A stretch of 64,000 nucleotides of DNA from Kitasatospora cinereorecta (lineage in GTDB: Bacteria; Actinomycetota; Actinomycetes; Streptomycetales; Streptomycetaceae), in assembly GCF_024172095.1 (NCBI RefSeq), contig NZ_JAMZDX010000003.1, positions 1,194,001 to 1,258,000 of the forward strand. The letters are read 5' to 3'. The translations under genes were made by a program, and so were the position numbers. The notes beneath the pieces are model-generated. The model searched no databases. It was not told where the DNA came from and saw only the letters and a program-made list of their open reading frames with translations. Positions 8,006-16,455 of this stretch are shown piece after piece. The first letter of the stretch is position 1. Each line of letters begins with the position of its first letter.

Positions 8006-9612
8006 GACAGCGCCTCGGCGACCTGCGGGACGGTCAGGAAGGGGGCGAGCACCTTGGCGACCTGGGGCGCGAAGGTGGGGGAGGCGAGCACGGTCTCCGG
8101 CGTCGGCCCGTCGGCGACGATCTCGCCGTCGGCCAGCACGGCGGTGCGGTGGGCGAGTTCGGCGGCGAGCTCGACGTCGTGGGTGGCGAGCAGGATCGCG
8201 TGGCCGTCCGCGGCCAGCGCGCGCACCACCTCGACCAGCCGCGCCTTCGCCGCGTAGTCCAGGCCCCGGGTCGGCTCGTCCAGCAGGATCACCGGCGGCG
8301 CGGCCGTCAGCACCACCGCCAGCGCCAGGACGAGCCGCTGCCCCTCGGACAGGTCGCGCGGATGGACCTCGTCGCCGACGCCCGGCAGCAGCCGGGCCAC
8401 CAGTGCACGGCAACTGCCCGGCGCCGCACCGGCGTCCCGGTCCGCGGCGGCGCACTCGGCGGCGACGGTCTCGCCGTACAGCAGGTCGCGCGGGTCCTGC
8501 GGGACCAGTCCGATCCGGCGGATCAGCTCCTTGGGCCTGGTCCGGTGCGGGACCAGGCCGCCCACCCGGACGCTGCCCGCGGCCGGCCGGTGCAGACCGA
8601 CCAGGCTGCCCAGCAGGGTCGACTTGCCCGCGCCGTTGCGGCCCATCAGCGCGGTGACCTCGCCGGCCCGCAGCCGCAGGTCGACCCCGCGCAGCGCGGC
8701 GACCGGTCCGCGGGTGACCGCCAGCCGCGAGACCTCGGCGAGCACCTCGCCGGGCGTCCCGTCCAGCGAGGTGCTCGCCGGGCGGCGCGGTGTACGGTCC
8801 GCCAGGCGCTCGCGCAGCGGACCGGCGGCCCGGCGTGCGTCGCGGACGGTGAGCGGCAGCGGCGACCAGCCCGCCAGCAGTCCGAGCTCCACCACCGGCG
8901 GACGCACCGGGGAGCGGGCCATCAGCGCGGCCGGGTCGCCCAGTTCGGGCGGGGTGCCGTCGCCGGGCAGCAGCAGCACCCGGTCCGCGTACTGCACCAC
9001 CCGCTCCAGCCGGTGCTCGGACATCAGCACCGTGGTCCCCAGGTCGTGCACCAGCCGCTGCAGCACGGCCAGCACCTCCTCGGCCGCGCCCGGGTCGAGC
9101 GCCGAGGTCGGCTCGTCCAGCACCAGCACCTTCGGGTGGACGGTGAGCACCGAGCCGATCGCCACCCGCTGCCGCTGCCCGCCGGAGAGCGAGGACAGCG
9201 CCCGGCCGCGCAGTTCGGCCAGGCCCAACAGGTCGAGGGTCTCCTCCACCCGGCGCCGCATCACCGCCGGGGCCAGGCCCAGGGACTCCATCCCGTAGGC
9301 GAGTTCGTCCTCCACCGTGTCGGTGACGAAGTGCGCGGCCGGGTCCTGGCCCACCGTGCCGACCAGGTCGGCGAGTTCGCGCGGGCGGTGGGTGCGGGTG
9401 TCGCGCCCGTCCACGGTCACCCGGCCGGACAGGGTGCCGCCGGTGAAGTGCGGGACCAGCCCGCCGACCGTCCCCAGCAGGGTGGACTTGCCCGACCCGG
9501 ACGGGCCGACCAGCAGGCACAACTCGCCCTCGGGGACGGTCAGGTCGACGCCCCGCAGGACCGGTCGGTCGGCGTCGGCGTACCGGACGCCGACCTGGTC
9601 GAAAGTGATCAC
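8002..9612 (-). CDS. ECF transporter ATPase, two ABC domains in one chain
   Basis: A 536-residue fusion of EcfA and EcfA'. The first half has Walker A GPSGSGKST, signature LSGGQRQRVAIG and Walker B VLVLDEPTSALDP. The second has Walker A GRNGAGKST, a variant signature LSEGQRLVLAL and Walker B VILLDEPTRGLDY. It would power the importer with the EcfT protein upstream and the S component downstream. Both junctions are 4-bp GTGA overlaps (9609-9612 and 8002-8005), showing tight translational coupling. Confidence 0.9.
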   Translation of the reverse strand: MITFDQVGVRYADADRPVLRGVDLTVPEGELCLLVGPSGSGKSTLLGTVGGLVPHFTGGTLSGRVTVDGRDTRTHRPRELADLVGTVGQDPAAHFVTDTVEDELAYGMESLGLAPAVMRRRVEETLDLLGLAELRGRALSSLSGGQRQRVAIGSVLTVHPKVLVLDEPTSALDPGAAEEVLAVLQRLVHDLGTTVLMSEHRLERVVQYADRVLLLPGDGTPPELGDPAALMARSPVRPPVVELGLLAGWSPLPLTVRDARRAAGPLRERLADRTPRRPASTSLDGTPGEVLAEVSRLAVTRGPVAALRGVDLRLRAGEVTALMGRNGAGKSTLLGSLVGLHRPAAGSVRVGGLVPHRTRPKELIRRIGLVPQDPRDLLYGETVAAECAAADRDAGAAPGSCRALVARLLPGVGDEVHPRDLSEGQRLVLALAVVLTAAPPVILLDEPTRGLDYAAKARLVEVVRALAADGHAILLATHDVELAAELAHRTAVLADGEIVADGPTPETVLASPTFAPQVAKVLAPFLTVPQVAEALS

Positions 9613-10736
9613 CGGCTGCTCCCGGACGGTCGAGGGGTGACGAAGGCCGGCAGCAGGCCAAGCAGGACCGCCGCGGCGGGCAGCAGGGGCAGGCGCGGCG
9701 CCGCCAGCGGCACCACGGAGGGGGCGAACGCCTCCGGGAAGCGCCCGGCGAACCAGACCGTCAGCGCCGCCACCGCCAGCCCCGCGCCCGCGGTCGCCCA
9801 CTCCGGCAGCGCCCACGGGTCGGGCCGGTAGCGGGTGCGGACCGAACGGCGGCCGCCCAGCAGCAGCCCGCCGGCCGCCGCCGCCAGCCCGACGGGCAGC
9901 AGCACCGCCGCCCAGCCGTGGCCGTCCGGCGCGAGCAGCCCGTATGTCGCGGTGGCCACCGACAGCAGGCCCAGCAGGGTCAGCGCCCCGGCGGTGCGCA
10001 GGACCCGGCGCGGCACCGGCGCGGTCCGGCCGAAACCGCGGCTGTCCATCGCCGCCGCCAACCCCACCGAACGCTCCAACGCGCCCTCCAGCACCGGCAG
10101 TCCGACACTCAGCAGGGCCCGCACACCGCGGTCGTCCCGGCCGCGCAGCCGGCGTGCGGCGCGCAGCCGCTGCACGTCGGCGACCAGGTTCGGCGCGAAG
10201 GTCAGCGCCACCACCGCGGCGACCCCCACCTCGTACAGCGCGCCCGGCAGGGAGCGCAGCAGCCGGGCGGGGGAGGCCAGCGCGTTGGCCGCGCCGACGC
10301 ACGCCAGCAGTACCGCCAGCTTCAACCCCTCGTACACCGCGAACAGCACACCCTCCAGCGCGACCGGGCCGCCGAGCCGCACCCCCTGCGCCCAGCCGGG
10401 CAGCGGCAGTTGCGGCAGCGACACCAGCACGTGCGTCCCGCCGACCGGCGAGCCGAGCAGCACCGCGAACACCAGCCGCAGGGCCAGCACCACCAGCCCG
10501 ATCCGCAGGAACGCCCCGTACGACCGCGCCCACGGCGCGTCGTCCCGCCGGGCCGCCACCACGTAGCCGGCGACCGCCGCCAGGAGCAGCAGGAGCAGCG
10601 GGTTGGTGGTCCGCGAGGCGGCCGCCGCCAGACCGAGCGCCCACAGCCACCACGCGCCCGGGTGCAGACGCCGCGGCACCACCCGGGCGGGCGGGCCGCT
10701 CGGGCGGGTGGTGCCGGTGCGGGTGGGTGCGGTCAC
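9609..10736 (-). CDS. ECF transporter transmembrane coupling protein EcfT (CbiQ family)
   Basis: A 375-residue membrane protein with the EcfT/CbiQ architecture. N-terminal helices follow HPGAWWLWALGLAAAASRTTNPLLLLLL. A cytoplasmic coupling region carries the Ala-Arg-Gly-like helices (QRLRAARRLRGRD and AAAMDSRGFGRT), and further C-terminal helices follow. The AMDSRGFG motif is highly typical and contacts the ATPase. It is the first transporter gene after the two secreted-protein genes in the cobalamin-riboswitch operon. Confidence 0.88.
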   Translation of the reverse strand: MTAPTRTGTTRPSGPPARVVPRRLHPGAWWLWALGLAAAASRTTNPLLLLLLAAVAGYVVAARRDDAPWARSYGAFLRIGLVVLALRLVFAVLLGSPVGGTHVLVSLPQLPLPGWAQGVRLGGPVALEGVLFAVYEGLKLAVLLACVGAANALASPARLLRSLPGALYEVGVAAVVALTFAPNLVADVQRLRAARRLRGRDDRGVRALLSVGLPVLEGALERSVGLAAAMDSRGFGRTAPVPRRVLRTAGALTLLGLLSVATATYGLLAPDGHGWAAVLLPVGLAAAAGGLLLGGRRSVRTRYRPDPWALPEWATAGAGLAVAALTVWFAGRFPEAFAPSVVPLAAPRLPLLPAAAVLLGLLPAFVTPRPSGSSR

Positions 10737-10802
10737 GGGGGCTTCCTGGTCGGTGGGGACGGTCCGGGTTCGGCCGGGCGCCGGGTCAGCTCCGGCGTCG
10801 GG

Positions 10803-11531
10803 TCAGCGTCTGCGCCGGACCTGCCACACGGCGCCGGCGGCGAGCAGCGCGACCACCGCGCCGCCGGCCAGCAGGCCGAGCGACGGGCCGCCCCCGCCGC
10901 CCGCCGCGGCGGGGGCGGCGGCCGGGCCGGAGTCGGCGGCCACCGCCTCGCCGCACCCGGCGCGCGGATAGCCGGCGATGGCGCACAGCATGCCGTTGCC
11001 GTCGTAGCGCAGCGGCGGCGCGACGGCGGCCAGTACCTCGCCCGAGGTGGCCCCGGCCGGGACGGCCGCGCAGGCGGTCCGCGGCGCGGGCGGCTGGGCG
11101 CCGTTGCCGGCGTCGGCCGCGGTGCCGAAGTCGAGGACCACGGCGACCCGCTTGCGGCCGGCCTCGGCCGGGGTGTTCGCGCAGGCGGCGGCGAAGTCGC
11201 CGGTGGCGGTGGGACGGGCGGCGTCCTGCCCGCCGTCCGGGCTGAGGGCGAACCGCCAGCCGTCCACCGACCCGTCCGGCGGTACGTAGCCGGCCGGCCC
11301 CTGCTGCTGGTACGCCCACGCCGAGCCGGACCACTTCCAGAACGACCAGTAGCGGTAGCCGGTCGCGTGCGCCGGGGTGGCGAGCGCGAGGGTCGTCAGC
11401 GTGAGGGCGGTCAGGGCGACCAGCGCGAGGGTGCACAGGGCCGCTGCCGCGCGGCCCGGACCCCGCCGCAGCGGGGCGGTCCGGGCCTGCGGCGCGGGTC
11501 CGGCGGACGGGTCGGCGGACGGGCCGGTCAC
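10803..11531 (-). CDS. Cell-surface protein resembling the beta domain of B12-binding proteins (SCO2322-like)
   Basis: A 242-residue exported protein. It has a signal sequence (hydrophobic stretch ending in ATPAHATG), a compact domain starting YRYWSFWKWSGSAWAYQQQG and VDGWRFALS, paired Cys residues, a Gly/Ala-rich linker, a C-terminal helix and an RRRR anchor. Position in the cobalamin operon, with a 4-bp overlap to the upstream alpha-toroid gene (11528-11531), suggests it works with that protein in capturing B12 outside the cell. The likeness to the transcobalamin C-terminal domain is my inference. Confidence 0.6.
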   Translation of the reverse strand: MTGPSADPSAGPAPQARTAPLRRGPGRAAAALCTLALVALTALTLTTLALATPAHATGYRYWSFWKWSGSAWAYQQQGPAGYVPPDGSVDGWRFALSPDGGQDAARPTATGDFAAACANTPAEAGRKRVAVVLDFGTAADAGNGAQPPAPRTACAAVPAGATSGEVLAAVAPPLRYDGNGMLCAIAGYPRAGCGEAVAADSGPAAAPAAAGGGGGPSLGLLAGGAVVALLAAGAVWQVRRRR

Positions 11532-13057
11532 TTGGTGCCGTCGCCCTCGTCGGTGACGGTGGCCGCGGCAACCGCGTCCTGGGCGGCTGCGTCGTCGGCG
11601 GTGGTGCCCGCGGCGACCGCGTCGTCGGCGGCGGTGCCCGAGGTGGCGGTGCTGTCAGAGGTAGCGGTGGTGGCCGCCGGGGCGGTCGCGGCGCGGGCGG
11701 TGCGGCGGCGGTTCAGGCTGAGCAGCAGGCCGCCGCCGACGCCGACCAGCAGGCCGACACCGATCATCCAGCCGGCCGAGAAGCCGCCGTTCTCGTCGGG
11801 CTCGGTGATGCCGGAACCGGGGGCCTTGGTGGCGTCCGGCTCACTGGCGGCCTTGGCGGCGGCCGCAGCCGGCACCTTGGCCGGCTTGGGCCCGGCGTCG
11901 ATCAGCAGCTGCACCAGGTTGGTGCCGCCGAAGTTGTACGGGTCGAGCTTGGCGGCGCGGGCCACCAGCAGCAGGCTGGCGGTGGCGGCCGGGTCGGTGC
12001 CGTTCTTGCCCTGGGCGGCCCAGGCGTAGCCGTTGCCGGCCAGCCAGTCGGCGGCGCTGGCGGCCTCCTTGGGGTGGCCGGCCTGGATCAGGCTGAGCAC
12101 CGCCCAGGAGGTGGCGTTGAAGTCGGGGCCGGGGGTGGCGCCCGGGGTGTCCAGCAGCAGGTGCTGCCCGCCCGCGGTGAGCTGGGCGGTCAGCCACGCG
12201 GACACCGCCTCGGCGGACGCCGCGTGCGGCACCGGCTGGCCGGCCGCGCCGTCGGCGCAGGGCAGCGCCTTGGGTGCGTCGTTCAGCCGGTTGGTGGTGG
12301 TGACCGGCAGCAGCCCGCCGGCGGCGGCCAGCGCGGCCTGCGCCGAGGCGAGGGTGTTGGCGGTGAGGGCGCCGCCGGGGGCGGGCTGGAAGGCGAAGGC
12401 GCCACGCTGCTCGGCCGGGGCCGCGCAGCCGAGCTGGAAGGTGCCCAGCCCGTCGTAGCCGCTCCTGCCCTCCTTGGTGACGCCGGACGGGTCGGTGCCG
12501 GCGGCGAGCAGCGCGGAGACGGCCAGCGCGGTGGAGTCGGCGTCGCCCGGCGTGCCCGGGTTGTAGGACCAGCTGCCGTCGGCGTTCTGGTTGGCCTTCA
12601 GCCACTCGACGGCCTTGGCGGTCTGCTCCCGGTGGCCGCCGAGGGCGGCCAGCGCCTGGACGGCCAGCGCGGTGGCGTTGGAGTCCTCGGTCTTCGGGTC
12701 GCAGGCGGTGGCGGTGTCGGCGCGGTACGAGGGCCAGCCGCCGTCGGCGCACTGCTGGCCGACCAGCCAGGCGACCGCCGAGTCGGCCGGGGTGACCTCG
12801 TTCTGCACCAGCGCGGTCAGCGCCAGCGACTGCCGCCAGACGCCGTCGAAGGACGGGTCGCCCTTGCCGTACAGGCCGGCGGGCAGCCCGGCCGGCGCGG
12901 GGCTCGCCGAGGCGGCGGGGGCGGTGGAGGTACCGGCGGTGGACGGCGAGGCCGGGGCGGTGGGGGAGGCCGAGTCGGCCAGCGCGGGGGCCGTGGCGGT
13001 GCCGGCGAGCAGCAGTCCGGCCAGGGCGGCGGCGCCCAGGCGGGCAGGGGTGATCAC
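11528..13057 (-). CDS. Secreted alpha-toroid protein (prenyltransferase/squalene-cyclase-like repeats), putative B12-capture protein
   Basis: A 509-residue protein with a signal peptide, repeated alpha-helical pairs and a C-terminal anchor. The repeats hold DGGWPSYR, DGSWSYNPG and similar QW-like turns, with helices such as STALAVSALLAAG. The same alpha6/alpha6 fold forms the N-terminal domain of human intrinsic factor and transcobalamin. The C-terminus has a membrane helix (GWMIGVGLLVGVGGGLLLSL) followed by RRR. GTG at 13057 is the start. It is the first gene after the cobalamin riboswitch, so B12 binding is more likely than a cyclase reaction. Confidence 0.68.
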   Translation of the reverse strand: MITPARLGAAALAGLLLAGTATAPALADSASPTAPASPSTAGTSTAPAASASPAPAGLPAGLYGKGDPSFDGVWRQSLALTALVQNEVTPADSAVAWLVGQQCADGGWPSYRADTATACDPKTEDSNATALAVQALAALGGHREQTAKAVEWLKANQNADGSWSYNPGTPGDADSTALAVSALLAAGTDPSGVTKEGRSGYDGLGTFQLGCAAPAEQRGAFAFQPAPGGALTANTLASAQAALAAAGGLLPVTTTNRLNDAPKALPCADGAAGQPVPHAASAEAVSAWLTAQLTAGGQHLLLDTPGATPGPDFNATSWAVLSLIQAGHPKEAASAADWLAGNGYAWAAQGKNGTDPAATASLLLVARAAKLDPYNFGGTNLVQLLIDAGPKPAKVPAAAAAKAASEPDATKAPGSGITEPDENGGFSAGWMIGVGLLVGVGGGLLLSLNRRRTARAATAPAATTATSDSTATSGTAADDAVAAGTTADDAAAQDAVAAATVTDEGDGTK

Positions 13058-13085
13058 GTGGGATGCCTTTCGGTGAGCGGTTGCA

Positions 13086-13262
13086 GCGGCCCGGGTGCCC
13101 GGGCCGCCCGTAGACCACGACGGGATGGCCGCTCGCCCTCCGCCGGGCAGTCCGACTGCGCCGCCCCGGGGGGCAGCTCACGGTTGCGGGTCAGCGCCGG
13201 ATTCGCACCGGCTTCCCCCGGAGCGGAGGGCGGATGAAGTTGTCGCGACCGTGAACTCTATC
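13086..13262 (-). promoter_or_regulatory. Cobalamin (AdoCbl-type) riboswitch with hairpin expression platform
   Basis: Read on the minus strand, the segment holds the cobalamin aptamer core GGGAAGCCGGTGCGAATCC, then GGCGCTGACCCGCAACCG, and a B12-box-like GTCGGACTGCCC (about 13146-13157). Downstream is a perfect 10-bp stem (13086-13095 with 13098-13107) about 30 nt before the GTG start at 13057. This could act as a terminator or hide the translation start when B12 is bound. It controls the five-gene operon 13057 to 7094. Confidence 0.88.
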
Positions 13263-13314
13263 CGGCGGGCCGGCGCACCACGGAACTGGAACCCGTTGCA
13301 GGCGCGACGGCGCC

Positions 13315-13908
13315 TCAGCCCGGGGTGAGCAGGCGGGCGGCGGTGTGCAGGTCGGCGCGGACCTCCTGGAGCGAGGTCCGCCCGCACAGCCACGCCAGCA
13401 GTGTGGAGTGCCAGGTGTGCCCGATCACCCGCAGCGCGGCCTGCTGGTCGGCGGTCGGCGGGCCGCTCAGCCGGGCGGCCTCCAGGACGATCGCCGAGGT
13501 CAGCCCGGAGACCTCGTCCACCTCACTGCCGACCGAGCGGTCCGCGAAGGACAGGGCCCGCACCATCGCCTCGGCCAGCCGCGGCTCGCGCTGCAGCGCG
13601 TGGAAGGCGTTGGTCAGCGCCTCCGCCACCCGCGCCGCCGGCTCCTCACCGGTCGGCGGGTGCCGACGGACCTGTTCCTGCAGCTGGAGCAACTGCACGC
13701 GCATCACCGCGACCAGCAGGTGCACCTTGGACGGGAAGTAGCGGTACAGCGTGCCCAGCGCCACCCCGGCGTCCTCGGCCACCTCCCGCATCTGCACCGC
13801 CTCGTACCCGCCCCGGGCGGCCAGCGTGGTGGAGGCCCGCAGGATCCGGCGGCGCCGTTCGGCCTGACGCGGGGTGAGCTGCCCCTCGGGCGCGGTGGTC
13901 GAGGTCAA
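13315..13908 (-). CDS. TetR-family regulator, KstR-like
   Basis: A 197-residue repressor. The DNA-binding helix-turn-helix is seen in YEAVQMREVAEDAGVALGTLYRYFPSKVHLLVAVM, nearly the form found in KstR, the mycobacterial/rhodococcal repressor of sterol and lipid breakdown genes. The C-terminal ligand domain ends in RTSLQEVRADLHTAARLL. A perfect KstR-type palindrome occurs at 24602-24615 before an alcohol dehydrogenase gene, so that gene is a candidate target. No good copy of the motif was seen in its own upstream region. Confidence 0.8.
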   Translation of the reverse strand: MTSTTAPEGQLTPRQAERRRRILRASTTLAARGGYEAVQMREVAEDAGVALGTLYRYFPSKVHLLVAVMRVQLLQLQEQVRRHPPTGEEPAARVAEALTNAFHALQREPRLAEAMVRALSFADRSVGSEVDEVSGLTSAIVLEAARLSGPPTADQQAALRVIGHTWHSTLLAWLCGRTSLQEVRADLHTAARLLTPG

Positions 13909-14128
13909 GGCGGCCCCCAGGTGCGGTGTTCGGACGAAGTGGTCTCACGCGGGGTCCCACGTGGCGTGAATCACCTGCCCTGGCTCAGAACGGGAAGCTA
14001 CGGCCCGGTAATCTTCGAGGACTCTCGTTGTTCACTCCGCAGACGACGACGAGCCCAGCACCACCCGTGAAACGTGATCTACTTTACCGGCCGTGCCGGT
14101 CCCGGTGAGTAGGGATAAGGGGCCCAGG

Positions 14129-15448
14129 ATGACCGCGCAGTCGCTGCCGTCACTGCGGATCGCCCTGCTGTCCTACCGGGGCGACCCGTTCTGCGGCGGG
14201 CAGGGCGTCTACGTCCGCCACCTCTCCCGCGAGCTGGCCCGCCTCGGCCACCACGTGGACGTGATCGGCGCGCAGCCGTACCCCGTGCTGGACGAGGTCG
14301 AGGGCCCCGGATCGGTCCGGCTGGTGGAGCTGCCCAGCCTCGACCTGTACCGCGCCGACGATCCCTTCCGCACCCCCGCCGCCGCCGAGTACCGCGGCGT
14401 GGTGGACGTGCTGGAGTACGCCACCATGCGCACCGGCGGCTTCCCCGAGCCGCTCACCTTCTCGCTGCGCGCCCGCCAGTACCTGGCCCGGCACAAGGGC
14501 CGCTACGACGTCGTGCACGACAACCAGACCCTCGGCTACGGCCTGCTCGGCCTGGAGCGCCACGGCTTCCCGCTGGTCACCACCGTGCACCACCCGATCA
14601 CCGTGGACCGCCGCCTGGAGCTGGCGGCCGCCGGCACCTGGCTGGAGCGGCTCGGCAAGCGCCGCTGGTACGCCTTCACCCGGATGCAGAAGCGGGTCGC
14701 CCGGCGCCTCGAACACATCCTGACCGTCTCCGGCACCTCCAAGGCCGAGATCGCCGAGCAGCTGGGCGTCGCCGCGGGCGCGATCTCGGTCGTCCCGATC
14801 GGCGCCGACACCCGGCTGTGGTCGCCCGACGACACCGTCCCGGTGGTGCCGGGCCGGATCGTCACCACCTCCAGCGCCGACGTCCCGCTCAAGGGCCTGG
14901 TGTACCTGGTGGAGGCGCTCGCCAAGGTCCGCACCGAGCGCGACGCCCACCTGGTGGTGGTCGGCAAGCCGCAGCGCGAGGACGGCCCGGTCACCGAGGC
15001 CGTCCGCCGCTTCGGGCTGGAGCAGCACATCGAGTTCCGCACCGGCCTCACCGACGCCGAACTGGTCGACCTCTACCGCTCCGCCGAAGTGGCCTGCGTC
15101 CCCTCCCTGTACGAGGGCTTCTCGCTGCCCGCCGCCGAGGCGATGGCCACCGGCACCCCGCTGGTCGCCACCACCGGCGGCGCCATCCCGGAGGTCGCCG
15201 GACCCGACGGCGAGACCTGCCTCGCGGTACCCACCGCCGACGCCGGCGCGCTGGCCGGGGCGCTCGGCCGGCTGCTGGACGACCCCGAGCTGCGCGCCCG
15301 CCTCGGCGCCGCCGGACGCGAGCGGGTGCTGGCCAACTTCACCTGGCAGCGCGCCGCCGAACTGACCGCCGACCGCTACCGGGACGCCATCGCCACCGGC
15401 GCCGGGCGGCGCGCCCGCTCCGGACCGGGCTGGCGCTACGTCGCCTGA
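14129..15448 (+). CDS. Glycosyltransferase family 4 (GT-B fold)
   Basis: A 439-residue enzyme with an N-terminal domain RIALLSYRGDPFCGGQGVYVRHLSREL typical of GT4 donors/acceptors. Its C-terminal nucleotide-sugar domain includes the GT4 E-x7-E motif region YEGFSLPAAEAMATGTPLVAT. It probably transfers a sugar to a lipid or small molecule on the inner face of the membrane. It is followed on the same strand by a methyltransferase and an alpha-toroid protein. ATG at 14129 is chosen because it directly precedes the conserved first strand. Confidence 0.87.
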   Translation: MTAQSLPSLRIALLSYRGDPFCGGQGVYVRHLSRELARLGHHVDVIGAQPYPVLDEVEGPGSVRLVELPSLDLYRADDPFRTPAAAEYRGVVDVLEYATMRTGGFPEPLTFSLRARQYLARHKGRYDVVHDNQTLGYGLLGLERHGFPLVTTVHHPITVDRRLELAAAGTWLERLGKRRWYAFTRMQKRVARRLEHILTVSGTSKAEIAEQLGVAAGAISVVPIGADTRLWSPDDTVPVVPGRIVTTSSADVPLKGLVYLVEALAKVRTERDAHLVVVGKPQREDGPVTEAVRRFGLEQHIEFRTGLTDAELVDLYRSAEVACVPSLYEGFSLPAAEAMATGTPLVATTGGAIPEVAGPDGETCLAVPTADAGALAGALGRLLDDPELRARLGAAGRERVLANFTWQRAAELTADRYRDAIATGAGRRARSGPGWRYVA

Positions 15449-15553
15449 CGCTCCGTCCACCCCGGGGCGGGCCGACCACCCGCCGCGGGCCGGCTCCGCC
15501 GGAACGCTCCGGACGACCGCCGGAGCGCTTCGGACAGACCGCAGGACCGTTCC

Positions 15554-15621
15554 GGACGGACCGCCGGAACGCTTCGGACGTACCGTCGGACGGACCGCCG
15601 GAACGCTCCGGACGTACCGTC
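15554..15621 (+). repeat. Two 34-bp tandem repeats in the glycosyltransferase-methyltransferase spacer
   Basis: Copies at 15554-15587 and 15588-15621 both begin GGACGGACCGCCGGAACGCT and end GGACGTACCGTC. They differ at a single base (T/C). A third partial copy follows at 15622, and degenerate forms precede them from about 15511. The 275-bp spacer 15449-15723 has no other recognised feature besides the ribosome-binding region of the next gene. Confidence 0.85.
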
Positions 15622-15723
15622 GGACGGACCGCCGACCGACCACCGGCGGACCGGCCCGGTGGCGGACCACCCCGCAGGACCACCCTCCGCAGGACCGCAG
15701 CACCAACGAATGGGAGCCCCGCA

Positions 15724-16455
15724 GTGCTGACCGTCGATTTCTCCCGCTTCCCGCTCGCTCCAGGCGACCGGGTGCTCGACCTGGGCTGCGGAGGCGGCCG
15801 GCACGCCTTCGAGTGCTACCGGCGCGGCGCCAACGTGGTCGCGCTCGACCAGAACGCCGACGAGATCGCCGAGGTCCGCAAGTGGTTCGCCGCCATGGAG
15901 CAGGCCGGTGAGGCCCCGGCGGGCGCCAGCGCGGTGGCGATGGAGGGCGACGCGCTCAACCTGCCGTTCGACGACGACACCTTCGACAAGATCATCATCT
16001 CCGAGGTGATGGAGCACATCCCGGACGACAAGGGTGTGCTCGCCGAGATGGTCCGCGTGCTCAAGCCCGGCGGGCTGCTCGCGGTGACCGTCCCCCGCTA
16101 CCTCCCGGAGAAGATCTGCTGGGCGCTCTCCGACGAGTACCACGAGGTCGAGGGCGGCCATATCCGGATCTACCGCGGCGACGAGCTGGTGGAGAAGGTC
16201 CGCGGCGCCGGCCTGGAGCCGTACGGCACCCACCACGCCCACGCCCTGCACTCGCCGTACTGGTGGATCAAGTGCGCGGTCGGCGTCAACAACGACAAGG
16301 CGCTGCCGGTCAAGGCCTACCACCAGCTGCTGGTCTGGGACATCGTCGGCACCCCGGTGATCAGCAAGATCACCAAGGCCGCCGAGAAGGCCCTCAACCC
16401 GGTCATCGGCAAGTCCTTCGTGGTGTACGCCTCCAAGCCGCGGACCGGCGAGTGA
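15724..16455 (+). CDS. Class I SAM-dependent methyltransferase
   Basis: A 243-residue enzyme with motif I VLDLGCGGGRHAFE, an acidic residue ending strand 2 (VVALDQN), and the post-I region GDALNLPFDDDTFDKIIISEVMEHI, followed by LKPGGLLAVTVPR. This is a Methyltransf_11-type fold acting on an unidentified small molecule or lipid head group. The C-terminal extension (about residues 160-243) is specific to this subgroup. GTG at 15724 follows a GGGAG-like sequence. Its stop overlaps the start of the next gene by 4 bp (GTGA). Confidence 0.87.
   Translation: MLTVDFSRFPLAPGDRVLDLGCGGGRHAFECYRRGANVVALDQNADEIAEVRKWFAAMEQAGEAPAGASAVAMEGDALNLPFDDDTFDKIIISEVMEHIPDDKGVLAEMVRVLKPGGLLAVTVPRYLPEKICWALSDEYHEVEGGHIRIYRGDELVEKVRGAGLEPYGTHHAHALHSPYWWIKCAVGVNNDKALPVKAYHQLLVWDIVGTPVISKITKAAEKALNPVIGKSFVVYASKPRTGE

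Noticed and set aside
7094..9661. One 855-residue frame joining the S component to an upstream extension
   Set aside because: The extension lies antiparallel in frame to the ATPase codons and is Arg/Pro-rich. The real S component starts at GTG 8005.
14818..16455. Extended methyltransferase starting inside the glycosyltransferase gene
   Set aside because: The N-terminal 300 residues are an Arg/Pro-rich shadow and the tandem-repeat spacer. GTG 15724 directly precedes the conserved fold.
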